A stretch of DNA of 64,000 nucleotides, from contig JAMPIV010000298.1 of NCBI GenBank assembly GCA_024509875.1, positions 186,001 through 250,000 on the forward strand, in the 5' to 3' direction. Source of the stretch: Oreohelix idahoensis. Lineage: Eukaryota > Mollusca > Gastropoda > Stylommatophora > Oreohelicidae. How positions within the stretch are numbered: position 1 is the first letter of the stretch; the number at the start of each line of letters is the position of its first letter. The notes under the pieces are model-generated. The model was not told the origin of the DNA. It did no database searches and saw nothing but the letters and a program-made list of their open reading frames with translations. Positions 1 to 13,700 of the stretch are shown here, in pieces. Made by a program: the position numbers and the translations under genes.

Positions 1-2
1 TT

Positions 3-503
3 GGGAAATATATATGGAGATCAAGAGAAATAGGACCCAACACGAAAATAAGAATCTTCAACTCAAATGTGAAGTCAGTCCTATTGTATGGCTCAGAGAC
101 ATGGAGAACAACAAAGACAACAACCAAAAAGCTACAGACTTTCATAAATGGGTGCTTGCGTAGAATAGAGGGATTAAAATGGTATGACAAGGTTACCAAC
201 GTGGAACTGATGACAAGAACTAGACAAGTGCCAGTGGAACAAGAAATGAGAAGAAGACGATGGCGATGGATAGGACACACACTGAGGAAACCTGTTGATA
301 GCATTACAAGGCAGTCCTTGTTCTGGAACCCCCAGGGCAAGAGAGGCAGAGGAAGACCAAGAAGTACATGGAGAAGAGAGTTGGAAACAGAGGTGAAAAT
401 GATGAGGAGAACATGGAAAGAACTTGAGATGATGGCACGTGACAGGAGGACTTGGCATGTGTTTGTTGAAGGCCTATGCTCCTTTGGGAGTGGAGGGTTA
501 TGA
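3..503 (+). pseudogene. 3' end of RTE-type LINE, family A (cut by window edge)
   Basis: The open frame runs from the window edge to a TGA at 501-503. It encodes the C-terminal tail after the RT domain, including a W-I-G-H motif and a basic GKRGRGRPR stretch typical of RTE-clade LINEs. It is nearly identical in protein to the end of the full-length copy at 44032-47103 (minus). Only the C-terminal part is visible; upstream sequence lies outside the window. There is no sign that it belongs to the host gene around it. Confidence 0.9.
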
Positions 504-1344
504 ATGGGGGTTTAAATAACAAGAGGTCATTTGATCTCTAGATCGAAGTCCCCTACACCAATCTATAAATAGGTGTGTTTCTAGCATCATTTTCCACCTT
601 TCATTATTTTCGTATACTGCTTATGCTAAAGAGCATCACAAGTAGAGCTGATTATTAGTTTTCAATCCATTACATGAACTGTGGCCAGGTGTGCTGTCAT
701 GTTGTGTTTCTTTGGAATGTCTGCATTTGTTTGTTTTGATTCATCCTCTTCTGACTCATCCACTGTTCCTGTTTCCATTATAAATATATGCCTGTGCTGC
801 CAATTAACTGGGTTTCATCCTCACAATATGTCCAACCCACTTATACTTTGTTTCACAATACATAAGCTTTCCCTGGTGCTGTTCCACTAATAGCTCTGAT
901 CACTTTGTTTCACTTTTTCTTTCTTCACATTTTCTCATGTTACTTCTAATATTTTTCTGAAAGCTTTGCCTTCATATCCGTAGCAGGACATGGGCACACA
1001 TAGACAAGGATGGAGGGATGGCCACACACCATGCATGCACAAGCAACCATGGATACATACAATTTTTTTTTTTACTTAAATGTGTAGTAACCAAATGTCC
1101 TATGATTTGTCAGGGCATGGCATTTAAGCTACACTCATTTCAAAAAGCGGGTTTCTGTCCGTTTCTGTATCATGACGGTATGTAAAAAGCCGCTATATAA
1201 TACTGTATACATCAAAATACAAATAACATAATCTGTCATAAGACCGAAAACAACAAATACAAAGGGAAAAAAAAGCAAGACATTTTGAGGCCAAGTTGGT
1301 AAAACATTTTACATTTTCTACAGAGGACAAATCATTATCAACTC
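504..1344. other. Non-coding, intron 7 of CLEC16A
   Basis: AT-rich sequence with no supported gene. I looked for the next CLEC16A exon (expected to continue after the exon 7 donor) and saw none, so it probably lies beyond the left edge. The short plus-strand ORF at 681-890 has no recognisable features. Confidence 0.6.
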
Positions 1345-1612
1345 CATTTCCTTTTTGCTTCTTATGGAGCATGGAGCTGCGACTGCCGTTTTTCCTCCTC
1401 TACAGGAAGCGCATACGTTCACATGTTCTTGCAGCAGTGGTTTCTGTAACAACTAGTTTCACGTAATGAGGTTGCTCGCTCATGCACACGTTATGTTAGT
1501 CACCTCGTATGAAATGTCTGAGGGAGCAGTAGTTCTATTATTTCTTTGTCTCATCAAAGCCCAAGCCCCCCCCCCCCAGAAACCACATGGAGCATCTAGG
1601 ACATATGGAAAC
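1345..1612 (+). repeat. Interspersed repeat, SINE-like family B
   Basis: Shares a roughly 250-bp consensus with copies near 15800, 25205, 25400, 26570, 29045 and 51945. Shared blocks read as a TATGGAGCATGGAGCT start, a GCAGGAAGC..TGCATC block, a GAGGTTGCCAGCCCCA-like block and a TTTGTCTC-x-CAGAGA-like end. It contains a C13 run at 1565-1577. It ends very close to the exon 7 donor of CLEC16A. No tRNA boxes were recognised. Confidence 0.7.
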
Positions 1613-1619
1613 GACTTAC

Positions 1620-1743
1620 TCGTGATCATGTCTGACACATGCATCCAGGTCTAGAATGTGGTTTCCTATAAACCATACCAGGTTGGAGAAGTATGGAGCT
1701 GCTGTGCGATCCCTTATGTAGCTAAGCATGGCTTTGTCATCAA
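1620..1743 (-). CDS. CLEC16A: CLEC16A exon 7
   Basis: Acceptor AG at 1745-1744 follows a T-rich tract. The donor is GTAAGT starting at 1619. The exon is 124 nt, entered in phase 1 (its TT completes a Val codon with the G of exon 6) and left in phase 2. It encodes [18 protein letters not shown] then [10 protein letters not shown] and an acidic end, matching the CLEC16A segment after LNVYKV. No frame breaks are seen. Confidence 0.93.
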
Positions 1744-4700
1744 CTGAAATTTGAAAAAGCTTATATTAAAAAAAAAAAAAGTCCCATACACACATTAATA
1801 CTCTTTGTGGTTTTCTCGAAGTAAAGTTACAATCACTGTTTCCTCAGTCCTGTTGTAAGAGGCGACTGTGAGAGTAAGCACTGGACTGGCAAAGTCATTA
1901 TGTAAAACATACTGCTACAGAAACCACGAATGCAAGAGCAAAAAAATTTGTATATATATACTCATGGAAAAAAGTAAGTGTGCAGCACTCAACAGGGCAC
2001 TGTGCTTGTGTTCTTGGGTGAACTCAAATGCAAGTTGGCACACATTTCTGTGTGAGTGTTGTTCACTTACCCGTGCAATTACAATTGGATCGCACTATTC
2101 ATGGGGAGATAATCACGGTGCAAGATAAATCATGTGAAAAGTGCCGTAGGGGAGAATTTATCACAGATAAAAGGAAGGTATGTGTGTAGCTCTAATCACA
2201 AGCATGTGAAAACGTAATCGTTGAAATAGAGATTACCAAGAGTCCAACAGAAACATCTTTTTTGACAATGCCAAGATTGAACCAACAACAGCGAGCAATA
2301 GCTATAGGGATGTTAACTGCTGGAGCGACTATATTAGCTGTATCACAACATTTCAATGTTCACAGGAACACTATATCACGCATTCAAGCTCGTTTCCACC
2401 AAACTGGATCCACTGCTGATCGCCATAGAAGTGGCCGACCACGAGTTACCACCCCTGCACAAGACCGTTACATACGCCTTATGCACTTGCGTAATAGGTT
2501 TATTCAGGCAACATGGACTGCCAGGAACATTCCAGGTTTAAGACCCGTGTCATGCAGAACAGCATAAGTCAGAAGAGTTCAGGACCACCACTGGTGTAAG
2601 ACAAGGTGATATCCTATCACCTTACCTCTTCATACTCCTTATGGACGATGTCATCAAGGCATGTAAGGAGAGAACAAGAAAGTATTCAGTGGGGTACTGG
2701 AAGATGAGACAGGTCTATATTTCGGAGCTGGCATTTGCTGATGATGTTGCCCTGATTGCTAAATCAGAGGCACATCTCCAATCCAACCTGCAAGTCTGGA
2801 AGGAAGAGCTGGAGAAGAGAGGGATGGTCATAAGCAGCTCTAAAACAAAATCCATGGTGATATCACGAGAAGAAAGAAAACATCAGATTAAGTTGGGAGA
2901 ACAGGTCCTGGAGCAGGTCGACCACTTTAAATATCTCGGAGCTATTATAGACCGAAAGGGAGGCATCAAAGAAGAGTTGGCCACTCGAAAAGCAGCGGCT
3001 GGGAGACTTTTTCAGGCCATAAATCGTGGATTCCTCAGCAAGAAAGAGGTTGGTAAGAAAACGAAGATGGCTGTATACCGCTCCACTGTTAAGGTATTTT
3101 ATTGGCATGGTCTGCTAGAGGTTAACAGCATAAGATTAATAGTTGACTACGTTTAATATAATGTAAATAATTGTTAGTTAGTGTACGCGATACACACGAT
3201 TGATTATGACGTGTATGCGTTGGTATGTCACGCACCGTGACTAGGTTACCACACCCTTTTCTTAGATGACCGTCAAACGGATAAGACGTGTCCTATAATC
3301 CTTCCAGTGGTAGGCATGATATTGCCGCACATATGTTATTGCAGTACGGACATGGGTCAGTCCGATATTCTTATGAAGAGAGGAATGTATCGAGGTTAGT
3401 AATTTTAACTAAAGTCAAGGAAGGATGAAATTATGGTCCACATTCGTTTTATATCGCCAGACGTCTAATCTCATTGTCGGCCGTTGGATGTCCCAACCGC
3501 GCGTACATATAGTTACGACGTTCTGACTATAGGGTTGCATATTATTGGACCAGGACTATAATGCATGGATAGCATTTATGATGTATGATTCAATTCTAAT
3601 ATATAATGTTTTCATAATCAACCTCCATGGACTGTCTACTGTTTGAAATGTATATTAAAAATTGTGTGGACTCGAGAAGAGACTTATCACGTTCATTGAA
3701 GTTACAAATTCAACAATTATGATACTGAGTTCAAACCTTGTGACAGACAGAAAGTATTAACTCACATTCGCGTAACTATTCCAACAATAGCACGATCAAG
3801 AATTAATGAATCAAATGACCAGAACTAAGAAGCTTATTGAATCAATGAGAACGGTGGCTTTCCATAACGACCACTGAAATAGAAGACGGGGCCGCAACAA
3901 CAATAAAAGAAGTGAATCGTATAAAGCCCCGCAACAAAGTGGTTGCCATTGCTGGGGAACGAAGGAAGAAAGAAATTTTTCTTGTTTACATACTTTCACG
4001 GACTGTTTACGATTACAAGAAAACGTTCAAGTCACATGATTCCGAACATGACGTGGCTTGTGTAACTATGCAAAAATCAGTGACGTCACAATATTCCGTG
4101 TACAAGCCAACGATCGAAGGACGATGCCAGCTCACCTAATGTTTCATTCAAGAATACAACTTCTCAGTAGATCATAGGATTGAAAAGACATTATTTACCA
4201 ACAAGGAGCAAACAGTCCTATCCTCTAGTCTAGGCCGTTGGTGAAGATCGCATCGGACGACGGGTTAAAAGATAAGTCTCAGTTCGTGACTGTTGTCATT
4301 CATAAGAAACATCACTGAGTCTAATTCACATTTTGCAGGCATGTCCGTTCTATATATTTTATATGCACGTTATATTTGTTTTCATTGTTTGTGCTGTGCC
4401 TAATTTGTGGGAGGTTGGAGTGGAGATTCAGAATGAATAAATTATGGCTCTACGGATTGCCGATATTCATTCTGAACGGTCTTTAGGGTAGTGAATTAAA
4501 TCGCATTTCGCGGAGAACGCGTCGATGACATTTCGGGGCTTGTTTCGTTCGGGACTGCATTTAATTCACAGTATATGTTAGATGTCTAGTTTGGTGAAAT
4601 AATCGGTGTATTTTATCGTATTCAGTTTAAATTCTATTTAGTTCGGTAACAATGTTAGTAATCTATCTTGTTCTTTCTGATCTTGCTATTATTCAGTTCA

Positions 4701-7700
4701 TTTTTTTTTTTTGTATAACCGTCAATGAGTCCATGTTTGCGTCATTAATTTTTGTGTACGCAGATTTAACTCTATATTCAGTTAACCTTCACCCTACTCT
4801 ATATTTCCGGTTTGCAGATTTGGTTTCATAATATCAATTTTTATTGTAGAAACGTCTTGTTTCGTGATAATATGGTTTGTTTATCCTTGGTTTACCCATC
4901 GTATCGTATGTCCTCATTTCATCTGTTCATGATTTAACACTAATAATATAATTTCTTGCTTAATAAGAGTGTATATGAATATAATTAAAATTTAATGACT
5001 TTTAAGGAGAATTAGGGACTTTGCACCAATTTGCAGTGGTAGTCCAAGAAATGGGCGATGCACTTTATAGCTCATGATTAAGGCATAATATAATAATAAA
5101 TATATATATTTATAAAATAATTTGACTTTTTAGTCTGTCCTGCATATAAAGGACATAGTGTATATTATTTGGTACATTTTTTTCCATTACTAAATGATTT
5201 ACTTAGCACATATCACTGACTGAATGATATAATACTTGAGGAATAATACTATTTATTATTAGGTGCATGATAGTAATTCAGCACCCGAAATAGATAAATA
5301 TCATAACTATTTATGATATATTAACGAGTATATATGTAATATTTTCCCAACATAGTATGTCTATGTATGGAATCTACAAATAATAGTTAGATAATATTAC
5401 AATTAATTAAATTGAACATTCCCAGATTAAGTTCAATAATATTATGATTGTTTATATCGACTATTCATAAATTGAATAAGTATAATAATTACTTAAAATT
5501 TATTGGTGATTATTACATAACCATTACGTACAATATTAACGTCAAGATGCTTAACTTAGACTATTTTATTAAAAATGGTAAAGATTTTTGGGAAAAAAGG
5601 AGAACTTCTCGAGGCTTATGCATTGGCTGAATTTGCAAAATATAAGGCAGAAGAGGAGGAAAAGAAAGCCATTGCTAAAGCAGAGATGGAAGAACTTGAA
5701 AGAAAACAGGCGGAAAAGAAGGCAGAATTAAGACAAGAAGAAGAAAGAAAGATAGCAAGAGATGAAATCCTACGGATTGAAGAAGAGAATAAATTGAAAC
5801 GACAAGAAATCATACTGCAGCAAGAAATGGAATTGCAACGACTTAAATTAGAAACAGCAAAACTTAATTCACAGGGCGCTGCAGCAACCCAAAATGATAC
5901 TGCTCAATCTGGATCTTCATCCACACGACTTAAAGGTAATTATTACTTTAAGCTGCCTCCATTCAAGTTACACGTAGATGACCTTTCATCGTGGCTCGCG
6001 CGCTTTGAGGACATATGTAAGGTGAATAACCTTGACAAAGCGGCATGGGCACTGAAACTTAAGGAATTTCTAGATGGCGAACCTGCAAGTGCAGCACAAA
6101 ATATAGATCCAACACTATCAACAGACTATGAGGCCATTAAGACGTTGTTACTACGTCGTTTCCACTTGAACGAAGAGGCATGTAGATTGCGTTTTAAAAG
6201 TTTGTTGCCAGATAACAATAGAGATTTCACAGGTTTTATTGCTAACATACGCAATACTTTTAACAGATGGGTTGAACTGGCAGGTGTCAACAAATCCTAC
6301 GACAAGTTAGTCGATTTGTTATTGAGGGATAAAGTATTATCGTCTGTCAGCCCACCATTCTTTGCTTATCTGCAAGAAAGAAAACCAGAATCTATTGATG
6401 AGTTAGAAAAAAATTTCTTTAAATTACTGCACAGCTCATCCGAATGCTAATATTTCTGGCACATTGATAAGAGAACCACTTCCTGTAGCCTCCAATATGA
6501 CATATCATAATCATAACAAACCTAGAACACACAGTGTAGACAGGGGTAGGTTCAAAGGAAACTATGACATTAATTTTCATAAGGGACAGAATAACTTTAA
6601 CAATAACTTTAATAGAGGACGACAACAAACCAGAAACTATTCACCTCAGTCAAGAAATAACAGTAATCCACGTAACTCAAGTTATAATCGATCATATAAC
6701 TATAATAATGATTACAAGTGGAACAATAGCGATAATTATAACTCGAGACATCGAGATAACAGTTACAATAGAGGACAACGGGATAATTCATCTAATTATT
6801 CTCGTCATCGTTCTCATTCTCGTAGATCGACAACTTATAACCATAATACAGGGGCAGCTGTTACTACTACTGCTACAACCCCTAGGGTTCAGAGTTCAAC
6901 TACTGATAACAAAATACAGTCATCGTCTACTTGTTTTGCAATGAATTATAACGTGGCAAATAGTTGCCCAACATGTAATCTTATATTTCAGAAAGCAAAA
7001 GAGACAGTTCTGAACTGCGGTCATATTCTACCAGAAGTCAGTCTAGCAGTCAATGACGGAACAGGATCACTGATCTTCAACAGAGGAAAAGTTAATGGAT
7101 CCATCGTCTCAGTCTTAAGAGATTCGGGATCGACCACGATCGGAATCCGTCAGACACTTGTTCATCCAAATTGTGCAACTGGAGAACATGTCAGGTGCAT
7201 GACTTTTGGGGGAACCATAGAATATTATCCAACAGCTATTATTTACATTGACACACCTTTCTTCACAGGCAATGTTAAAGCATGCATGTTAAGAAACCCA
7301 ATTGCCGACCTTATGGTGGGATGCATACACGGGAGTAAAGATTGCACACCAGATGAGATTATTCAATGGGAAAAAAAAATAATCTATACATCGGAAATGC
7401 AGCAATAACCAGAGCACATACAAAACAATTAGAGACTATAGACACGGAAAACAAGGAAACAAATGATCATGAAAATATCGAGATTCATTCTGCTATTGAC
7501 CGAGTATCATTTGCTGCAAAACAGAGGGAAGACAGGTCACTAACAAAATTTTTTACGCTGGTCAACAAAGATGACAATCTTTCTAGGAACATAAATTATA
7601 GTCAGTGGTTTAGTATTAAAAATGACATTTTATTAAGATGTTTTATGGATAAAACTCAGATAAGACAACAAGTCATGGTACCTTTTGCTTTTAGGCGGTA

Positions 7701-10700
7701 CATACTTCAACATGCACATGATTCTAAGTGTGCAGGTCACATGGGTTATACTCGTACACGTTCACGAGTATTATCTTCTTTTTTTTTGGCCGGGAGTATC
7801 ACGAGATATTTCACAGTACGTACGCTCCTGTACGATATGCCAAGAAGTGAAAGCACGGGGAGCCTTTCACACGGCGCCTATTCAGGCTTGTGATATATCG
7901 GTGAGACCTTTCGACAAAATGGCCATTGATATCATTGGCCCACTTTTACCATCAGCCAGAGGACATAGGTTTATTCTCACTTGCATCGATTTATGCACAC
8001 GATGGCCAGAAGCCATCCCATTAAAAACAACCACCACCACAGATGTAGCTGATGCACTACACTTGATCTTTTCTAGAGTAGGTTTTCCTAGAAAACTTTT
8101 GTCAGATCATGGTTCTCAATTTATATCTGAGACTATGACGGAGGTAATGAAGACTTGGCAAATAGATAGAAACCTCAGCAGCATTTATCACCCAATGAGT
8201 AATGGTGCTGTAGAAAGACTTAACCGTACACTCAAACAAATGCTACATAAAGTTACAGTTAACCATCCACAGGACTGGGACAGAGTGCTACCAGCGGTGT
8301 TATTCGCTTATCGAGAGGTGCCAAATGAACAAACTGGCTTCTCTCCGTTTCATTTAGTCTTTGGCGCTCCTCCAAGAGGTCCTATGGGACTGATAAAAGA
8401 TTTATTAATCGATTCTGAGATGACTCAGGACACTCAGTCATCCTATGAATATGTAATTAATCTCCGGAATAACATTATTGATGCCTGTCAAATGGCAACA
8501 GCTTCATCTGAGGCTGCGAAAGAGAAAGCTAGAACTTTCCAAAACAGTAATAGACGATTACGTCAATTATTTCCAGGAGATCAAGCTTATGTGTTATTGC
8601 CACATAACAATAATAGACTACTAATCTCGTGGAATGGTCCTTACCAGGTTATCAATAAGATTTCTGATGTTGATTATGTCCTGGACATTAAGGGACATCA
8701 CAAAATATTTCACATAAATATGCTCAAGCAATTTTCATACTCGACCTGAACATCTACAAGCTATTTTTCATGAATTAGATGACACTTTCAGACCTACATG
8801 TCACTATTCTAATTTATCCGTTATCCAGGAAGAAGAATCTTCTTTTCCTGAGGTACAGTTAGCTTTACCTGTACCTGTAGTACAATCTAGCGAATCTTGG
8901 CGGGACGTAACCATCTCTTCGTCGGTTACACCGCAACAGCATCAAAAGATTGCTGATCTGCTACAATCTTATCCAGATGTGTTGACCGATGTTCCAGGTC
9001 GCACATCAGTCATTAATCATGACATCACTCTTAACGAGGATACTCCAATTCGGGTACATCCTTATTCTGTTCCTATACACTTTCTTACTAAAACTACTAA
9101 GGAACTTGAACAGATGTTATCTTTAGGAATTATCGAAACTAGTAATTCCCCATTTTCTTCTCCATTAGTTATTGTCCGAAAGAAGGACAATAACATTAGA
9201 CTATGCGTCGACTATAGAAAATTAAATGCACAAACGATAGTTGATAGCGAACCACATCCACTTCTCGATGACTTACTGCCACGTCTATCGACAGCAACTA
9301 TATTTACTAAGATAGACTTAACTAAAGGTTATTGGCAGATACCACTAACCGAAAAAGCAAAATACTACACAGCGTTTTCAACTCCGCTAGGTCTATACCA
9401 GTGGAACGTGATGCCTTTTGGGCTGGTTAACGCTCCAGCTACCTTTGTTCGCATGATGCGACACATTTTTTCAGGTAGACCAGACATTATTACATATATA
9501 GATGACATATGCTTGTTTAGTTCATCTTTTGAGGAACTTTTTTTGGGTCTTGGATACGTTTTTGATACCTTGAGAAGGTACAAGTTAACTGCTAAACCTA
9601 CAAAATTACAGGTAGCATTTCATGAGATCACTTTTTTGGGTCACATTATTGGAGCTGGATATATCCGAACATTACCCAGTACAGTTTCAAAAATTTTAAA
9701 CATTTCCGTTCCTCAAACGAAGAAACAAGTGAGAAGCTTGTTAGGTCTAGTCCAATATTACAGTAGATTCGTACCTAACTTGTCATCCATCACTGCTGTA
9801 TTGTCCTCATTACTAAAGAAGAACATGCCAGTGAAAGTGACATGGACTGACGAATGTGACAGAATTTTTCGGCAAATAATTTCTATATTTTCAAATCCAC
9901 CTATTTTGAGATTAATTGATGCTTCTAAAAAGTTCATTCTTCGTACAGATGCGAGTAACTACGGAATTGGCGCATGTTTGCTCCAATACCATGACGACAT
10001 CCTCCATCCAAACTTGTACGTGTCACGAAAACTGAAACCACCAGAAGTGAAGTACTCTACGGTTGATCGCGAACTCTTAGCCGTCGTGTGGGCGATAACC
10101 AAACTAGAAAAATTCCTACTGGGAGCCCCTTTTGTAGTACAAACCGATCAAAGGGCCGTAGCATCACTACAACGAGCAAATCACAAGAGTCCAAAATTGA
10201 CCAGATTTTGCTATACTCCTCCAACCCTTCGAGTTTTCAATCGAGTACATCACAGGATCCGACAACATCTTGGCAGATACATTATCTCGAAATCCTAATG
10301 ATGTCGATTCCTAATTTACGTTGTTTGTCGCAAAGACAATACTATGTACAGAGAAACTTAATCAAAGAACATAGCACCATCGTTGCTTTTTGACACATGA
10401 ATGAACCATTTACTCAGCTGCTTTCTATAGGCAAATTATACGCAAAGTGACTGCAATCAATTGACACTATATTCGTCTTTACACCGGGACTTTCCTGGTT
10501 TACATTTGTCACAACATTGTTTCAAAACACTTCGGAGAAAATAAATGACATTCCAGTCGAACTAATTCGTTATATAACGTGATTCAGAATACTTGAACAT
10601 TTTGTCTAATGGAAATTCAAGGATCAAGACTACGAATGGATCTTCATATCCAATGTTAATTACTTTAATTTATTCTTTAAAACTAATCCACATTAAAATG

Positions 10701-13700
10701 ACAAGTGAGTTGAATTTTAAAAAAATGAATGAAACTTAAAAAAATGAAAGAAAGAAAAGAAAACTCACATAATTCTTTGATTATATTCTTAGAATTACAT
10801 GATTATATTGCATACTATTGTTTAAATTAGTTAGAAAGGTATTAATAACTTAATACTACACTTACTTGATGTTCAACACACATAACTTAGTTAAATTTAT
10901 ACATCATTTTTTTTCTTTCTCTAATTTATTCTTTATTCGTTATTATGTCTTTCTTTAACAGATCCTCTCATTTTTCTTACATTAGATTTTCAACAACTTA
11001 TTCTTATTCCATACCTAGTATAGTTATTTAGTTTAATTTTAACACTTTAAATTAGTCTGACATGACATTTTATCACGACATATTTTAAGTTAATTAATTA
11101 TTTAATTAGAGATCGACATTACCATTCTCTTTTAGTTCTTATTACCATTTATATTTATTTATGATATAAATAATGAATATATTACATGACTATTGGTTAG
11201 TCGACATGACCACGACATTGGTTCTAGACAGAACGTCGTAGGCCATATGCCGCAATCTCGTTAAATTTTTTTTTTGATATTGTTAACATATTGGTATTTT
11301 TTTCAGATGGGTTTTTTGTTAAAAAAAAATCTATCTAATAGATTTTTTTTTTTCCCCCAGTGGACAGGGAATTGTTAAGGTATTTTATTGGCATGGTCTG
11401 CTAGAGGTTAACAGCATAAGATTAATAGGTGACTACGTTTAATATAATGTAAATAATTGTTAGTTAGTGTACGCGATACACACGATTGATTATGACGTGT
11501 ATGCGTTGGTATGTCACGCACCGTGACTAGGTTACCACACCCTTTTCTTAGATGACCGTCAAACGGATAAGACGTGTCCTATAATCCTTCCAGTGGTAGG
11601 CATGATATTGCCGCACATATGTTATTGCAGTACGGACATGGGTCAGTCCGATATTCTTATGAAGAGAGGAATGTATCGAGGTTAGTAATTTTAACTAAAG
11701 TCAAGGAAGGATGAAATTATGGTCCACATTCGTTTTATATCGCCAGACGTCTAATCTCATTGTCGGCCGTTGGATGTCCCAACCGCGAGTACATATAGTT
11801 ACGACGTTCTGACTATAGTGTTGCATATTATTGGACCAGGACTATAATGCATGGATAGCATTTATGATGTATGATTCAATTCTAATATATAATGTTTTCA
11901 TAATCAACCTCCATGGACTGTCTACTGTTTGAAATGTATATTAAAAATTGTGTGGACTCGAGAAGAGACTTATCACGTTCATTGAAGTTACAAATTCAAC
12001 AATTATGATACTGAGTTCAAACCTTGTGACAGACAGAAAGTATTAACTCACATTCGCGTAACTATTCCAACAATAGCACGATCAAGAATTAATGAATCAA
12101 ATGACCAGAACTAAGAAGCTTATTGAATCAATGAGAACGGTGGCTTTCCACAACGACCACTGAAATAGAAGACGGGGCCGCAACAACAATAAAAGAAGTG
12201 AATCGTATAAAGCCCCGCAACTGCAGACCCAAATAGAACAGTCCCAACTAAGATGGTTTGGCCATGTCTGCAGAATGGGAGAAGATCGGCTACCAAGACA
12301 AGCATGGGAAACAAAGAGCCAGGGATCCAGACCTCCAGGACGACCCAGAGTCCGCTGGGAGGACAACATTAGACAATCTTTGAAGGACCGAGGACTAGAA
12401 TGGAACCAGGCCAGGAAGAAGACAGCTGATAGAATGGTCTGGCGCTCTCTCTTCCAAACCTCTACACCTCACGGTAGAAGGGGAACGACTAAGTAAGTAA
12501 GTAAGTAAGTCATGCAGAACAGTGCGGAATAGGCTCAGAGAGGCAAATTTCTTACCTCACAGACCTGCAGTTAGACCAGCACTGACAGTTCGCCATAGAC
12601 AAGCGCGCTTGGCCTGGGCCAGACAGCACGTAGCATCACTTGGTCTTTTATTCAATATTCAACCACATTGTGTGCCAACTGTTATTTCATTTCGTCCATG
12701 AAATCCCGCACAGTGCCCTATAAAAAGTGTTGCACACTTACTTTGTTCCATGAGTATATATTCAGGCTTCCTACAAAGGGGATCAACTGAAGTGACAGCA
12801 CATGCACCTTTGAGAGCAAGAGGGGGGAAAGTGAAAAACCAGAGAAAACACAAAGACATGCTTTTAAATTATGATTAATAGAGGTCATAAAGATTTCACA
12901 GAAAAATGCAGCAAATGAAGCTAAAAATTCCATCGACAGGTAAAAGATCTAATAAAGTTGTCCAGAAAGATGCAACAATGAAAAAGAAACTCACAGCAAA
13001 ATACTGTAACAACAGTCTATGCTCATTAAGCAAATTCTGAGTACTGTGGACTTCATCCTGGTGACAGGCCAGCTGACTTAGCATGACTAACAAATTGAAT
13101 GCAGAAGAATGAATGTACTCGTACAAACAAACTTTATTTTCAAAGGGTTTCGAATTTGGCACGCAGACCTGTCTAACATTCTGCCCTTCCTTTCTCTAAT
13201 CTTTTATACTGAAAAAGAAGAAATGAGAACTGTAAAGTAAAAACACATTACTGTGGCAACACGGAAATTGATGGAGTAAAAAAAAAAAAAAGAAACAACT
13301 AAAACAGATAATACAGACAATCTAACAACACTCCATGGAACAGCCACAAACAAACTGACAGAAAATATCAAGGATATGAAATTGTAAAAAGATGTAAATC
13401 TGCCTATGCCAGTTGGCACAGCACTTGCCCATGGTGATATTTATGAGATCATTCACAGAGATGACATCTTAAGCTTACATATCTGCCTATTCCAACAAGT
13501 ATGAGATCTCATCTCCACTTTAGCTTGTTTTGAGAAAAACACAATCAAAATTTGTGGGTTACTAGTTGAAATGAAGGGTATATCACATTAAAATAAAATT
13601 GTATGTGATGATCCAAATTGTTAGCAGTAAGATATTGTGTTTAATGATAGATTAAAAACTATTTGGTGTTGATTTATGGCCTCAGGTCAGTCAAAAGTGG

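Larger units (their letters stand above)
3087..12221 (+). mobile_element. LTR retrotransposon, Ty3/gypsy RT with integrase upstream (Gmr1-like)
   Basis: A 9,135-bp element with 849-bp LTRs at 3087-3935 and 11373-12221. The order of domains read from the sequence is gag, aspartic protease, integrase, RT, RNase H. The RT and RNase H are Ty3/gypsy-like, but the integrase precedes the RT. That order is known for the Gmr1 group of gypsy-like elements and for Ty1/copia. The frame changes five times, mostly in homopolymers. There is no envelope gene or chromodomain. It inserted into LINE B with no visible TSD. Confidence 0.92.
1961..12754 (+). mobile_element. Tc1-like transposon, split by nested insertions
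   Basis: Terminal inverted repeats start with CTCATGGAA at 1961 and end with the inverse complement at 12754; both sides are flanked by TA (1959-1960 and 12755-12756), the Tc1/mariner target. The inverted repeats extend about 30 bp with few differences (AAGTAAGTGTGCA is shared) and a GGGCACTGTGC block further in. Without the nested LINE and LTR element, the Tc1 element would be about 830 bp, so it had already lost much of its transposase. It lies in intron 6 of CLEC16A. Confidence 0.9.

Noticed and set aside
10315..11372. Envelope gene of the LTR element
   Set aside because: No ORF, signal peptide or transmembrane segment is present.
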